Shown here: positions 16,513 through 26,200 of the stretch, piece after piece | Layout of the letters: every line of letters begins with the position of its first letter | How positions within the stretch are numbered: the stretch's first letter is position 1 | Origin: Candidatus Puniceispirillum marinum IMCC1322 | GTDB lineage: Bacteria > Pseudomonadota > Alphaproteobacteria > Puniceispirillales > Puniceispirillaceae | Direction: 5' to 3' | DNA: 64,000 nucleotides | Assembly (NCBI RefSeq): GCF_000024465.1 | Contig: NC_014010.1 | Coordinates: 868,001-932,000, forward strand | Notes under the pieces: model-generated | Database searches by the model: none | Told to the model about the DNA's origin: nothing | The model's input: only the letters and a program-made list of their open reading frames with translations | Translations under genes and position numbers: made by a program

Positions 16513-19041
16513 ATGGCAGTAGATTATCTAAGCGCCCTCAATGTAGGCTCAGGGCTGAACACGACCGAGTTGATTGATACCCTTGTAAATGCGGAACGCG
16601 CACCGACTGAAAGCCTTATCACCACAGGTAAAGAAGAGCGTACCGTTAATATTTCGAGTGTGGGAAGAATCAAGCAGGGCTATAGCGATTTTAATAGTGC
16701 GTTAACCCCTTTGGACGGCATTACGGGCCTGACTGCGTCACATATTGGAAGTTCGCTTGACATAGAAATTTCTGACTCAACGATTGCTAAGAATTTTTCA
16801 AGCAATATCGAAATCAACAGTCTAGCCGCTAGTCAGAATCTAGTCTTTGATGGTTTTTCAGCGGTTACATCAAGTGTTGGTACCGGCACGTTGGAAATAT
16901 CGCTTGGCAACCGTGAATCACTTACCGTTGTCGAGACAACAGATGGCAGTAGTTCAAATGTTGAAATCCAATCTATTACTGGTTTAGACAGCGTTGCTAT
17001 AACTGCACTTGCGGGCAAAACAATAACTTTATCTGATGGCACAAATACAGTGTCACACACATTTTCTGCGGGGGCATTAACCGTTGCCGAAACATCAACG
17101 GGGTCTGACTCAGTTGTCGAAGTGCAATCAATCACCGGCCTCGATGCCACTGGCCTTGCCAATCTGGCAGGTCAAACACTCACACTCTCTGATGGCACCA
17201 ACTCAATCATACATACTTTTGATAGCGCGCCGGCAGATTTAGATGCGATGGTTACAGCACTTTCAAATGCAACAGGATACGCGGATTTAGAGTTTGGTAT
17301 TACGGCTGGTACCGATGCCCTTACACTCACTTATGAAGCGGTTGGAGAGGCTTCTTTAGCCACCGCCATCACGTCGTCACCTTCAAACTTGGCAGCTATT
17401 GTAACCGGCATTCAAGGCGCAACAGGTTATGCAGACCTTACCTTTGGTGTAGCAGCTGGAACAGATGCGCTTACATTGACCTATGAATCAAATGGTTCTG
17501 TTAGTCTTGCGACAGCTGAAACTTTTGACCCAAATGATGATGTAACCACACAGACTATTACGATCGGTACGCAGTCATCATTTACCGTCAGCGAAACAAC
17601 CACAGGCTCCGACTCAGTGGCTGAAATTCAATCTATTGCTGGTTTTGACAGTGCTGGTTTGACAAGTCTGGCTGGGCAAACTGTGACCATTTCAGACGGC
17701 ACAAACTCTATTGAACATACATTCGCAACTGCCCCCGCCGACCTTGCTGCAGTTGTAACTGCGCTTCAGGGGGCAACAGGCTATGCTGATTTGACCTTTG
17801 GCATTACCGCCGGCACTGATGCACTTACCCTCACCTATGAGTCAGCGGCCGCGCAAGATTTGGCTACAGCGGTTCAAATTGGTGGCGGTGATAGCCTTAC
17901 CGAAGTCCGTGACTACATCAACGCATCTTCACTTGATATAGTCGCATCCGTTGTTAAGAAAAGTGATACCAATTACGCGCTTGCCATTAAATCACGCGAA
18001 GGTTTGGATTACAGCATGAATATAGCTGTAACCGAAACGCCTGCATCTTCGGGGCTCAGTAGCCTTAGCTATACAAAATTCAATAGCTCACAAGAGACCG
18101 TTAGTGCCGCCGATGCCAGTATTACTGTTGATGGGATTTCAGTGACACGTGACAGTAACAGCGTCACCGATCTGATCGATGGTATGACCATCACGTTAAA
18201 ATCGACGACCACAAGCGCAGAAACCATTGGGGCCTCTTACGACTCGAACACTGCCTATGCCGCGATGAGTCTCTTTATAACAAATATCAATACGCTCGCG
18301 GCTAATATAGACGCCGAAAGCAAACGCGGTGTTAATGGGGATGAGAGCGGGCCACTCGCTGGCGACCCATCAATCCGTAGTTTGCGCCAAAAGCTTCGCG
18401 CGTTCAGCACACAAGCGATACCTGGCTTTGGATCCGATTCAATTTATCTTGCTAATTTTGGTGTGCGCACTGAACTTGATGGCACATTGACGCTTAATGA
18501 AACAGAGATGAAAGCCGCCTTTGAGAATGATCCCGATAGCTTTGCTGCGATCATGAATAGTCGGGTTACAACAGGAAGCCCACTTGTTTCAGGAAGCGTA
18601 TCAGGCGATGAATACACACCTGGTGCCTACAGCTTTACACTGACTGATGGCGTTGGAACGCTTGGTGAAACGGTATTAACAAATTACGGGACGGCCTATG
18701 CATCAACATCAGGTGATACAAGCGGCGTCGCTCTATCCATAAGTGGTGGTGGCACCGATACAACAGTCTATGTGGGCAAAAGCCTGCTTGAAACATTTCA
18801 GGAATATGCAGGCAAATTGCTGGCCAGCACTAATGAACTCGATAAAAAAATAGCAGTCTATAATAGTGAGATAGAAGATTATGATGCCCAGCTAGCGGCA
18901 CTCGAAACACGTATGGCAAGCGTCAGGTCACAATATGTGACCAAATTCTCGGCGATGAATTCGGCCGTGGCCAGCATGGAAAGCACAAAGACACAATTAA
19001 CAAGCATGATGGATGCTTGGACAGCATCGCTGAAAGCCTAA
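16513..19041 (+). CDS. fliD: FliD, filament cap protein (HAP2), enlarged by repeats
   Basis: The protein has 842 residues versus about 450-480 in model FliD. The N-terminal FliD domain is clear (VDYLSALNVGSGLNTTELID, LVNAERAPTE). The C-terminal domain contains VNGDESGPLAGDPSIRSLRQ and the closing coiled coil (DAQLAALETRMASVRSQYVTKFSAMNSAVASM). The extra length is an insertion around residues 135-455 made of three related EVQSI/ATGYADL modules, also found in FlgK and FlgE. The cap directs flagellin folding at the filament tip; the insert would be surface exposed. The gene is monocistronic with its own sigma-54-like site. Confidence 0.93.
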   Translation: MAVDYLSALNVGSGLNTTELIDTLVNAERAPTESLITTGKEERTVNISSVGRIKQGYSDFNSALTPLDGITGLTASHIGSSLDIEISDSTIAKNFSSNIEINSLAASQNLVFDGFSAVTSSVGTGTLEISLGNRESLTVVETTDGSSSNVEIQSITGLDSVAITALAGKTITLSDGTNTVSHTFSAGALTVAETSTGSDSVVEVQSITGLDATGLANLAGQTLTLSDGTNSIIHTFDSAPADLDAMVTALSNATGYADLEFGITAGTDALTLTYEAVGEASLATAITSSPSNLAAIVTGIQGATGYADLTFGVAAGTDALTLTYESNGSVSLATAETFDPNDDVTTQTITIGTQSSFTVSETTTGSDSVAEIQSIAGFDSAGLTSLAGQTVTISDGTNSIEHTFATAPADLAAVVTALQGATGYADLTFGITAGTDALTLTYESAAAQDLATAVQIGGGDSLTEVRDYINASSLDIVASVVKKSDTNYALAIKSREGLDYSMNIAVTETPASSGLSSLSYTKFNSSQETVSAADASITVDGISVTRDSNSVTDLIDGMTITLKSTTTSAETIGASYDSNTAYAAMSLFITNINTLAANIDAESKRGVNGDESGPLAGDPSIRSLRQKLRAFSTQAIPGFGSDSIYLANFGVRTELDGTLTLNETEMKAAFENDPDSFAAIMNSRVTTGSPLVSGSVSGDEYTPGAYSFTLTDGVGTLGETVLTNYGTAYASTSGDTSGVALSISGGGTDTTVYVGKSLLETFQEYAGKLLASTNELDKKIAVYNSEIEDYDAQLAALETRMASVRSQYVTKFSAMNSAVASMESTKTQLTSMMDAWTASLKA
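16930..17880 (+). repeat. Repeated axial-protein module inside fliD
   Basis: This segment holds three copies of a unit with the pattern TTGSDSVxEVQSIxGxDxxGL, then NLAGQxLTLSDGTNSIxHTF, APADLxAxVxALQGATGYAD and LTFGxxAGTDALTLTYE. EVQSI-type cores are coded near 16963, 17119 and 17623. Some copies are partial. The same module appears in flgK and flgE on the other strand. Confidence 0.85.
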
Positions 19042-19080
19042 ATGAAACTGGCGTGAGAGATTAGCACTAATAGCTGAGCC

Positions 19081-19584
19081 CTAAAAGGCATCCAACAAAG
19101 ATACAGTTCGACCAGCCAACTCTACAAGATGTGGCAGGTTTTCCTCTTCGTCTTCGACTTTCCATCCCGCTGGTGCCTGAGGAACCGTGTTTGAACGAAG
19201 TCCAAAGACATAAGCTCGAAACCCCTTTATCATAGCAACAGAACCAGCTTCGGCTTGTTTTACTGGATCTTCGGCAGACCCAAACATTGATTTAAGCTTG
19301 CGGGGCTTGCCAACACCCTCATTATGGATACGGTAATAGCAATAATCTGTAATCAAACTGACAGCTTGTTCACCAGCATCTATTTCAGCCAAGAACCCCA
19401 TTAATTCATTAGCTGTGTCACTAAACACCGCCTCATCAATGGGCGCATATCTCTCAGCCAGCCCGTTAGCATATTTTGAGGCAAAAACCTCAAGGTTTAG
19501 CTCTGCTGACAAAAACTCAGCAACGCATCTAGAAACAGCGACATCAAAAACCCAACCTGGACAATGCATTGGATACCCCAACAA
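19081..19584 (-). CDS. Unknown protein between fliD and fliC
   Basis: I do not recognise this protein. The frame starts at a TTG (19584) for 167 aa; an ATG at 19568 giving 162 aa is equally plausible, and neither has a strong ribosome binding site. It has no membrane helix. It contains several Cys and Tyr residues (ISxC-type DVAVSRCVAEF, ITDYCYYRIHNEGVGK) and an acidic patch near the C-terminus (VEDEEENLPHLVELAG). It is transcribed opposite to fliD and flagellin. Position suggests a link to filament assembly, modification or flagellin regulation, but nothing in the sequence shows it. Confidence 0.6.
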   Translation of the reverse strand: MLGYPMHCPGWVFDVAVSRCVAEFLSAELNLEVFASKYANGLAERYAPIDEAVFSDTANELMGFLAEIDAGEQAVSLITDYCYYRIHNEGVGKPRKLKSMFGSAEDPVKQAEAGSVAMIKGFRAYVFGLRSNTVPQAPAGWKVEDEEENLPHLVELAGRTVSLLDAF

Positions 19585-19824
19585 ACCAATTAATTTTAAA
19601 CTGAATAGTTATATTCAATCTCGATATTTATAATAATTTACTTACAGACAATCAAAATAAATTTTTAATCAATAATAAATCAAACAGAAAAAACTTAGCA
19701 GACATATAAATATTATATTATTTTCAATATGTTGAATTTTTTTCACACAGAACGCTAATCATTTTTGCCATGCGTCGTAAACCTTCCTGACGAAGAAACT
19801 TTCACCTAGTTATGGAGATTTACT

Positions 19825-22263
19825 ATGACTGCTATTAACACAAACGTATCTGCCTTGAATGCGCAGTATTATCTTTCGAATACCAACAAAGAAATGGAAC
19901 AGTCGATGCAGCGTCTATCGTCTGGTTTCAAAGTCAACAGCGCCGCCGATGACGCTGCTGGCCTGGCAATTGCTGGTCGTATGGAAGCCCAAACTCGTGG
20001 CCTTACAATGGCGATAAAGAACGCCAATGACGCTGTCTCTCTAGCCCAAACTGCTGAAGGCGCCCTTGGTGAGGTCACCAACATGCTTCAGCGTATCCGT
20101 GAACTAGCCGTTAACTCTGCCAACAGCACTTTGAACGATAGTGACCGTCTGTCACTTGACAATGAAGTTCAGGCGCTTAAGGCCGAGATCGACCGCGTTG
20201 GTTCAACAACAACTTTCAATAGCCAAAACCTGCTTGATGGTACTTATAAAGGTAAGTTCCAGATCGGTGATAAAGATGGCCAGACTGTTGATCTGAAAAT
20301 CGGATCTGCCATGACAAGTGCGCTTGGCATGGGCGGCGGTGCTTCAGGCTCTAACACTCTTGTTAGCGCTCGTATTGCGCTTGCCGACGCAGCTGCTGGT
20401 GACATTGAAATCAACGGTCAGGCTCTTGGTGCTATCGATGTGTCTGGTGGTGAAGATCTAGAAGACGTTCTTGCCAATATCAACTCAAATGTTGATAACA
20501 TCACAGCGACTGGTTTCAACGTCCTGACCGCGGCTACAATTGGTAGTGGTGTTACTGACGGTACTGCTGCTGGTGGTCTTTCGATTGTAACAACTGCAAT
20601 GGGTGCTTCAGCAGCCACAACATTTGTTATCTCGGCTTCATCAAGCATGGATGAGCTGGTTGCCAACATTAACAATGAAACTGGTGGTGTAGTTGCCGCT
20701 ACAGTCAATGAAAGCGGTAAACTTGTACTGTCAAACAACACAGGTGCTTCAATCTCAGTAGAAGATGACTCAACAGGTCAAGGTGCTGGTTTTACATCAA
20801 CTGCCACTGATTATACAGGTTTCATCAAGCTTGAGGCTACTGATGGGTCTGCTGTTCGTGTGGAAGCTGGCAATAAAGGCTTGTCAAGCCCAGGTACTAC
20901 AGCTGATTTGTTGACGCTTGGTTTCCGTGAGACAAAGGCTGTATCAGCTTCTGACGCCTATACAACTGTTGGTGCCGCTCTGACCACCCCAGCCACAGCT
21001 CTTGTCAAAGGTGATCTGACCATCAATGGTGTTGAAATCTTTGATGGGGGTACAACAGCATCAGACAGCTTCCAGGGTAAACTGAACCTGATCAATAAAT
21101 TCAGCTCAGAAACTGGCGTTAGCGCATCAGCAAGCTTCTCTCAGACTTTTGCCATTGATACAGATGATATCGTACTTGGTGAGACTTTGAGCATCAACGG
21201 TCAGCAACTGACGCACGTAACCAAGACAGTTGCAGGTCTGACAACTTTGCTGAACACAGTGTCAGATGAGACAGGTCTTGTTGCCACACAAAATGGTAAC
21301 AATATCACTCTGGCAGGCGAAAATGTCACATCACTTAATATCGACTTTTCTACTGTTGCTGATTTGACTGACGGCTTAACATCGACTGCTACTTCATCAG
21401 CTGCCCTGATCAAAGGTGTCATGCAGGACGGTGGCGTTGCAGCTACAGCTCGTGAACTGACTATTGTTGCTGGTGATGTTAAAGAAGGACGTACATTCAC
21501 ATTCAGTTCTACCGGCGCTACAGGGGCTGACTTCAGTGTTGATTACACAGTTGTAAGTGGTGATACAGCTACGACAGTTGCTCAAGGCATAGCCAACCTG
21601 GTAAGAAACACCGGTTCACCGTTTGATGTTGCTGATGCCTCAGGCATTAGTGCAGCGGCAGGAGTTATCACGATTGTTTCAGGCTTGAACTATGGTGATG
21701 GAACCATGAAGTTTGAAGTAAAAACTGGTAGCTCTAAGGATGTTTTATCAACTGGTGGAACAGCAGGCACGCCTGTAACTAGCTATGCCAGCATCAAGCT
21801 AGACTCTACAAGCAACACGCCTATCAAGATTGATACAGGTGCGACTAACGCTGGTGCAAACCATGCAGCACGTCACGGCTTTATCAATGCAAATGTTGGC
21901 GCTGCTGACTTTGATGTCAATGAGCCTACATTGAGTGCCGCTGGTGGTTCATCAATGTCTGGTTTGAGCATCTCAACAGCAACTGGTGCAGTAGCAGCTT
22001 TGACAACCCTTGATAATGCAATCGACAGTGTAAACTCAATCCGTGGTGATCTGGGTGCGATTCAAAACCGCCTCAGCTACACAACGAACAACCTGTCATC
22101 GATTGTGACGAACACTGAAGGTGCCAAAGGCCGGATCATGGATGCTGACTTTGCTGTGGAAACCAGCAAGCTGGCCAAGACACAGATCCTGTCACAGGCA
22201 GCTACAAGCATGCTGGCTCAGGCTAACCAGTCCAAGCAATCACTGCTGGCTCTACTTCAGTAG
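19825..22263 (+). CDS. fliC: Flagellin, large filament subunit
   Basis: The protein has 812 residues. The conserved N-terminal D0/D1 region (about 1-165) begins MTAINTNVSALNAQYYLSNT and includes LSSGFKVNSAADDAAGLAIA and RIRELAVNSANSTL. The C-terminal D1/D0 region (about 720-812) includes DAIDSVNSIRGDLGAIQNRL, the TEGAKGRIMDADFA stretch and ends QANQSKQSLLALLQ. The central 550 residues are Ala/Thr/Gly/Ser-rich surface domains, far longer than in minimal flagellins. GGAG lies 8 bp before the ATG. A perfect hairpin terminator follows. I found neither a GG-N10-GC site nor a convincing FliA site in the AT-rich 240-bp upstream region. It is the only flagellin in the window. Confidence 0.97.
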   Translation: MTAINTNVSALNAQYYLSNTNKEMEQSMQRLSSGFKVNSAADDAAGLAIAGRMEAQTRGLTMAIKNANDAVSLAQTAEGALGEVTNMLQRIRELAVNSANSTLNDSDRLSLDNEVQALKAEIDRVGSTTTFNSQNLLDGTYKGKFQIGDKDGQTVDLKIGSAMTSALGMGGGASGSNTLVSARIALADAAAGDIEINGQALGAIDVSGGEDLEDVLANINSNVDNITATGFNVLTAATIGSGVTDGTAAGGLSIVTTAMGASAATTFVISASSSMDELVANINNETGGVVAATVNESGKLVLSNNTGASISVEDDSTGQGAGFTSTATDYTGFIKLEATDGSAVRVEAGNKGLSSPGTTADLLTLGFRETKAVSASDAYTTVGAALTTPATALVKGDLTINGVEIFDGGTTASDSFQGKLNLINKFSSETGVSASASFSQTFAIDTDDIVLGETLSINGQQLTHVTKTVAGLTTLLNTVSDETGLVATQNGNNITLAGENVTSLNIDFSTVADLTDGLTSTATSSAALIKGVMQDGGVAATARELTIVAGDVKEGRTFTFSSTGATGADFSVDYTVVSGDTATTVAQGIANLVRNTGSPFDVADASGISAAAGVITIVSGLNYGDGTMKFEVKTGSSKDVLSTGGTAGTPVTSYASIKLDSTSNTPIKIDTGATNAGANHAARHGFINANVGAADFDVNEPTLSAAGGSSMSGLSISTATGAVAALTTLDNAIDSVNSIRGDLGAIQNRLSYTTNNLSSIVTNTEGAKGRIMDADFAVETSKLAKTQILSQAATSMLAQANQSKQSLLALLQ

Positions 22264-22292
22264 TTTCGGCCTGATTAAAAACACAAATACAA

Positions 22293-22320
22293 AAAGAGGG
22301 GTGGTTTTCCACCCCTCTTT
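22293..22320. terminator. Bidirectional rho-independent terminator between fliC and flgL
   Basis: A perfect 12-bp stem AAAGAGGGGTGG / CCACCCCTCTTT with a TTTT loop lies 30 bp after the flagellin stop and 23 bp before the end of the convergent flgL gene. A-rich and T-rich flanks on the two strands allow it to serve both genes. Confidence 0.93.
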
Positions 22321-22342
22321 GCCGTCAGGACTGAATTTAATC

Positions 22343-23245
22343 TTATCGCATAAAGTCAAACAGGCTTTGGCGTCCAATATTTACAAATGCCTGCTGGGCA
22401 GCGTCACGGCTTGTGATCATTGACTGCATTTCAGTCACAATGCTTGCAATATCAGCATCTTCAAGATCAGAGATATTTTCGTTCAATAAAAGCTTTCGTT
22501 GACCCAAAGCATCTGCCTGCATGTCAGCCTTGCTTAACTGCGCGCCAATAAGAGTTTGCTGGCGCGTGATATGTTCGATTGCTTTGCTGATATCATCCAG
22601 CGTGCCTTCTTCCAAAGAACCAGACAATATCTGGTTTTCAACAAGCTCGATAATTTCAAAAGCCGAATCATGGCCATAATCACTTTCAACCCGCATAAAG
22701 GCAGAAGCCCCATCAACACCAGTTTGAAGTCGCATTGATTCAGACACCTGTACATCATGTGTGCCACGATCACCAACAAATTGAACAACGCCATCTTTAT
22801 CGATCTCAAACGCATTTGAGTTTACCTTATACCCCGCAAATAATGACTGGCCAGTCAGATCCTTTTTATTGGCAAGTTCAACCATACCCTTTTTCAACTC
22901 GCCAATTTCCGCCTTTATTGATTGACGGTCAGCAGAAGAATATGTGTCATTCACCGCCTGAATAGACAATTCAAAGATACGCGTCATGACAGTCACCGCC
23001 TGACCAAGCGTCTGATCCGTGAGGGCAAGACGGTATTGCGCCCGGTCGAGATTTGATGAAAACCGGTCAAGAAGAACCTTTTGTTCTTTGGCGGCGGATA
23101 TATTGGTCGCCGCAATGGGGCTATCAGACGAGCGAAGGATTTTCTTGCCTGACGCTATACGCATTTGCGCTTCTTGAATCTGCCCGGTAATTTTATGAAA
23201 TCCAGCCAGCGATTGCGCATTAAATGTTTTGGTACTAATGGGCAT
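22343..23245 (-). CDS. flgL: FlgL, hook-filament junction protein (HAP3)
   Basis: The protein has 300 residues, close to the usual size. It has the flagellin-like N-terminus (ITGQIQEAQMRIASGKKILRSSDSP, then AATNISAAKEQKVLLDRFSSNLDRAQYRLA). The C-terminal helix is flagellin-like (ADMQADALGQRKLLLNENISDLEDADIASIVTEM), ending RDAAQQAFVNIGRQSLFDFMR. FlgL sits between FlgK and the filament. It is 10 bp downstream of flgK and is the last gene of the flgB-flgL series, ending at the bidirectional terminator. Unlike FlgK and FlgE it carries no EVQSI repeat modules. Confidence 0.94.
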   Translation of the reverse strand: MPISTKTFNAQSLAGFHKITGQIQEAQMRIASGKKILRSSDSPIAATNISAAKEQKVLLDRFSSNLDRAQYRLALTDQTLGQAVTVMTRIFELSIQAVNDTYSSADRQSIKAEIGELKKGMVELANKKDLTGQSLFAGYKVNSNAFEIDKDGVVQFVGDRGTHDVQVSESMRLQTGVDGASAFMRVESDYGHDSAFEIIELVENQILSGSLEEGTLDDISKAIEHITRQQTLIGAQLSKADMQADALGQRKLLLNENISDLEDADIASIVTEMQSMITSRDAAQQAFVNIGRQSLFDFMR

Positions 23246-23255
23246 TTTGAATCTC

Positions 23256-26200
23256 CTAAATTGACTGCATCAGCGTTTGAAATAATTCACGCGCTGTTGA
23301 CAATATCCGCGCCGAAGCCTGATATGCCTGTTGTTGTTCGATAAGACGCGAGGCTTCCGTATCCAAATTCACGCCGGAATAGCTGGCTTCTGCCTCAAGA
23401 CTTGCATCGCGCAATGTTTGAGCCGCTTCGAGTGTCAGCTTGCTGGTACGTACGCTTGAACCTAGCTCGGCAACCATTGACCCAAACACTTCCTGGAACC
23501 CACCAATATCAAGCTCTTCATCATTGGGGGTTTGCAGATCAATAATAGCTTTCAGATTACGGCCATCACCAACACCATCATAATTGGTGGCTATGTGAAA
23601 TTTATCTTCAATTTCTAATTCACCAGATAATTTGACAGCAAACCCTTTAGCAGATGCTTCTTTATACGCATCCAAAGTTCGTGTCGCCATCGTGGTGCCG
23701 GTTTCTGTATCAACAAAGTCCACGATACCGTTTATGGGATCTGTCACTGTAACGGCGATGTCGCGGATCATGACCTTGGCCTCAGGTGGGCGCACATCAT
23801 AAGTTGCCGATATTTTTCGGGCGCCTTGCCCAGTAAGCACAACGACAAGATCCTCATCTGGCATATCACCAAGCGTGACGCGTTGCCCCATAAGACTGTC
23901 TGCCGTTGCGCTGGCTTGCAAATCTTCGGTGCTGTCAATATGCGTTGCAATAATGTTCGCACCATTCACCTTGATATTAAAGTCTCGGTCATAAAAGCTG
24001 TTGATTTCAGCTGTTGGTGCGTTGCTGACAGCTGCTTGTGTTTTATAAGTCAGGGTTAAGGCGCCAGTTCCCGTTGACACAGTAAAATCTAGGTCTGCGT
24101 AGCTACTATGGCTTTGAAGAGCAAGAGCCACATCGGATATTGATGGTGTCGTTGAAAATTCTACAGTTACGGCATTGGTGGTCTGGGTATAGCTAGCGGT
24201 GGTCGCCATACCAGAATTTTTATAATTTAATGTCAGTGCATTGGATCCAGTAGCAACGTCAAATAACAGATTGCTGTAACCAGTAGCATTTTGTAATGCG
24301 GATACGATTGCCGAAACGCTAGAGGGTGCTGTAATAAATTTATGTGAAATGGTTGTGACGCCATCAGACAGGGTGATCGTTTGCCCTGCCAAATTAGTTA
24401 ACCCTGTATAATCAAACCCGGCAATAGACTGAACTTCGGCGACATTCTGAGAACCCTCAGTTGTGACACTGACATCATGCTCAAAAATGCGCAGATTCAA
24501 GGTACCATCACCAATTGTCAGTGTATTGCCGACTAATGCAGCAAGGCCAGCCTCATCAAAACCAGATATCGATTGCACTTCATTAGTCGAACTATCGCCT
24601 GCAACCGTTTGCGAGACCGTCATAACAATGCTTTGTTGCGTAAGTGATGCAGTCGGCTGGGTTATGCCACTCGTCAGTCCAAAGCGCGTCGCCGCTTCGG
24701 TATTGTTTTCAATGGTCGTTGATGTTGGTAGCGTAATGTTATCGCTTACCAAAGTGCCATCATTTGACCAGATATGTAGCTTATAATCTGCATTGAAGCT
24801 GGCGCTTAGACGTCCTGTCTCACCACCGGTGACATATAACTCCCCGCCCATCATGGTGATGGTATAGTTCTGCCCCTCAAATGTAACAGTTACGTTTTCA
24901 CCATCAGTAGGAAGGTCTGTTAGCGTTTCAGAAATATTATAAGTGCTTGAATCATAACTGATTGAAATTGTATTCTGGTTACTGCTTGTAATGCCAATTG
25001 AGCCGTCAGCTAACTCTTTTAGCTGGTAGCTCGCCCCATCAAACTGAATATTCAACACGCCTGATTCTGCGAGTATGGTTCGGTTTTCTTCAGACACGGC
25101 AATGGTGTTTGATTTGGTCAAAGAAGCCGCACCGGTAAGATTAGCAATCGGCGCATTAGACCTAAACTTTTTGGCCATAGCATAAGCAATATCAGCAGGT
25201 TCAGTAGAGCCCACATCCGCGCCAGTGACCTTTTCCGTAATATTATCAATTGTTAACGAGTAAGAGACAGTTTCTGCTGACGCACTTGTTCCGGTTACCG
25301 ACTCTTCGTTGCCATCAATATTACCCAAACTATCGAATGTAATAGTCCGACTTGTCGCCACATCACTAATGCTTGTCAAAATGTCTGTTGCGTTAGTCTT
25401 GTTGGATACAGTGGCGCCAAGATACCCATCTTCACCAGTCTTATTCAAATAAGTATCAACATAGGTAGCACCAGCATTAAATCCATTTGCTGTGGTTAAA
25501 AGATCGCTGATCTCGTCAGCTGTTAATGCTGACCCCGCAATATGGCGCCCTTCCCGGGTAAAAATTTGTATATCTGAAGCCACATCACTTCGGCTTGTGA
25601 CCAGACCCGAAATGTCATTAGCGTTGGCAAGGCTAAGTGACGCACTATCACCGATGGTATTTTTAGAGAAGCTGATTGTGATTTGACCACCTGAACCAGA
25701 TGCAAAGCCACCAAGGTCTATCAAGGAAAATTCAGTGTCGCCGTCAATATCATTTGTGCCCGTTATCACACCCTTATTGAGCAGATCGGCAACCCGATTC
25801 ATATCAGTCCAATATCCCGTTCCATCCGGATTGAAAGCGTCATAGCTGAGATCAAAGCTATAGGTTTTTTCGTTCCCATCGGGATCGGTAACACTGAAGG
25901 TGGCTGTTTTGATACCGCCCAGATTTTCATCACTTACCGAGAATGCGAGTTGTGATTGCTGTGTAAGGCTGGCCAAATCAACGTTAGTTACATTTGCAGG
26001 TATTATGACAGCTGAACCGTCAGCACGAAAGGTAGTTCCCGCAACGGCCGAAAGACCATTCGAAAGCACCTTTGTCATGTCTGGCACATTATCGACTGGT
26101 TCATACACTGCAACATCCACGGCCATGGTTGCAGCACTTTCATTATTAGGATCTGCGGACGATAATAGCTTTGAAGCGGCCGCAATATCATGTGGTCTGG

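Noticed and set aside
16930-17880. Insertion sequence or phage remnant in fliD
   Set aside because: No transposase, terminal repeats or frame disruption; the repeats are in-frame protein modules.
19640-19824. Possible FliA (sigma-28) promoter before flagellin, for example GCAGACATA near 19700 or TAAA near 19778
   Set aside because: Neither the -35 TAAA nor the -10 GCCGATAA match holds at the right 15-base spacing; the region is simply AT-rich.
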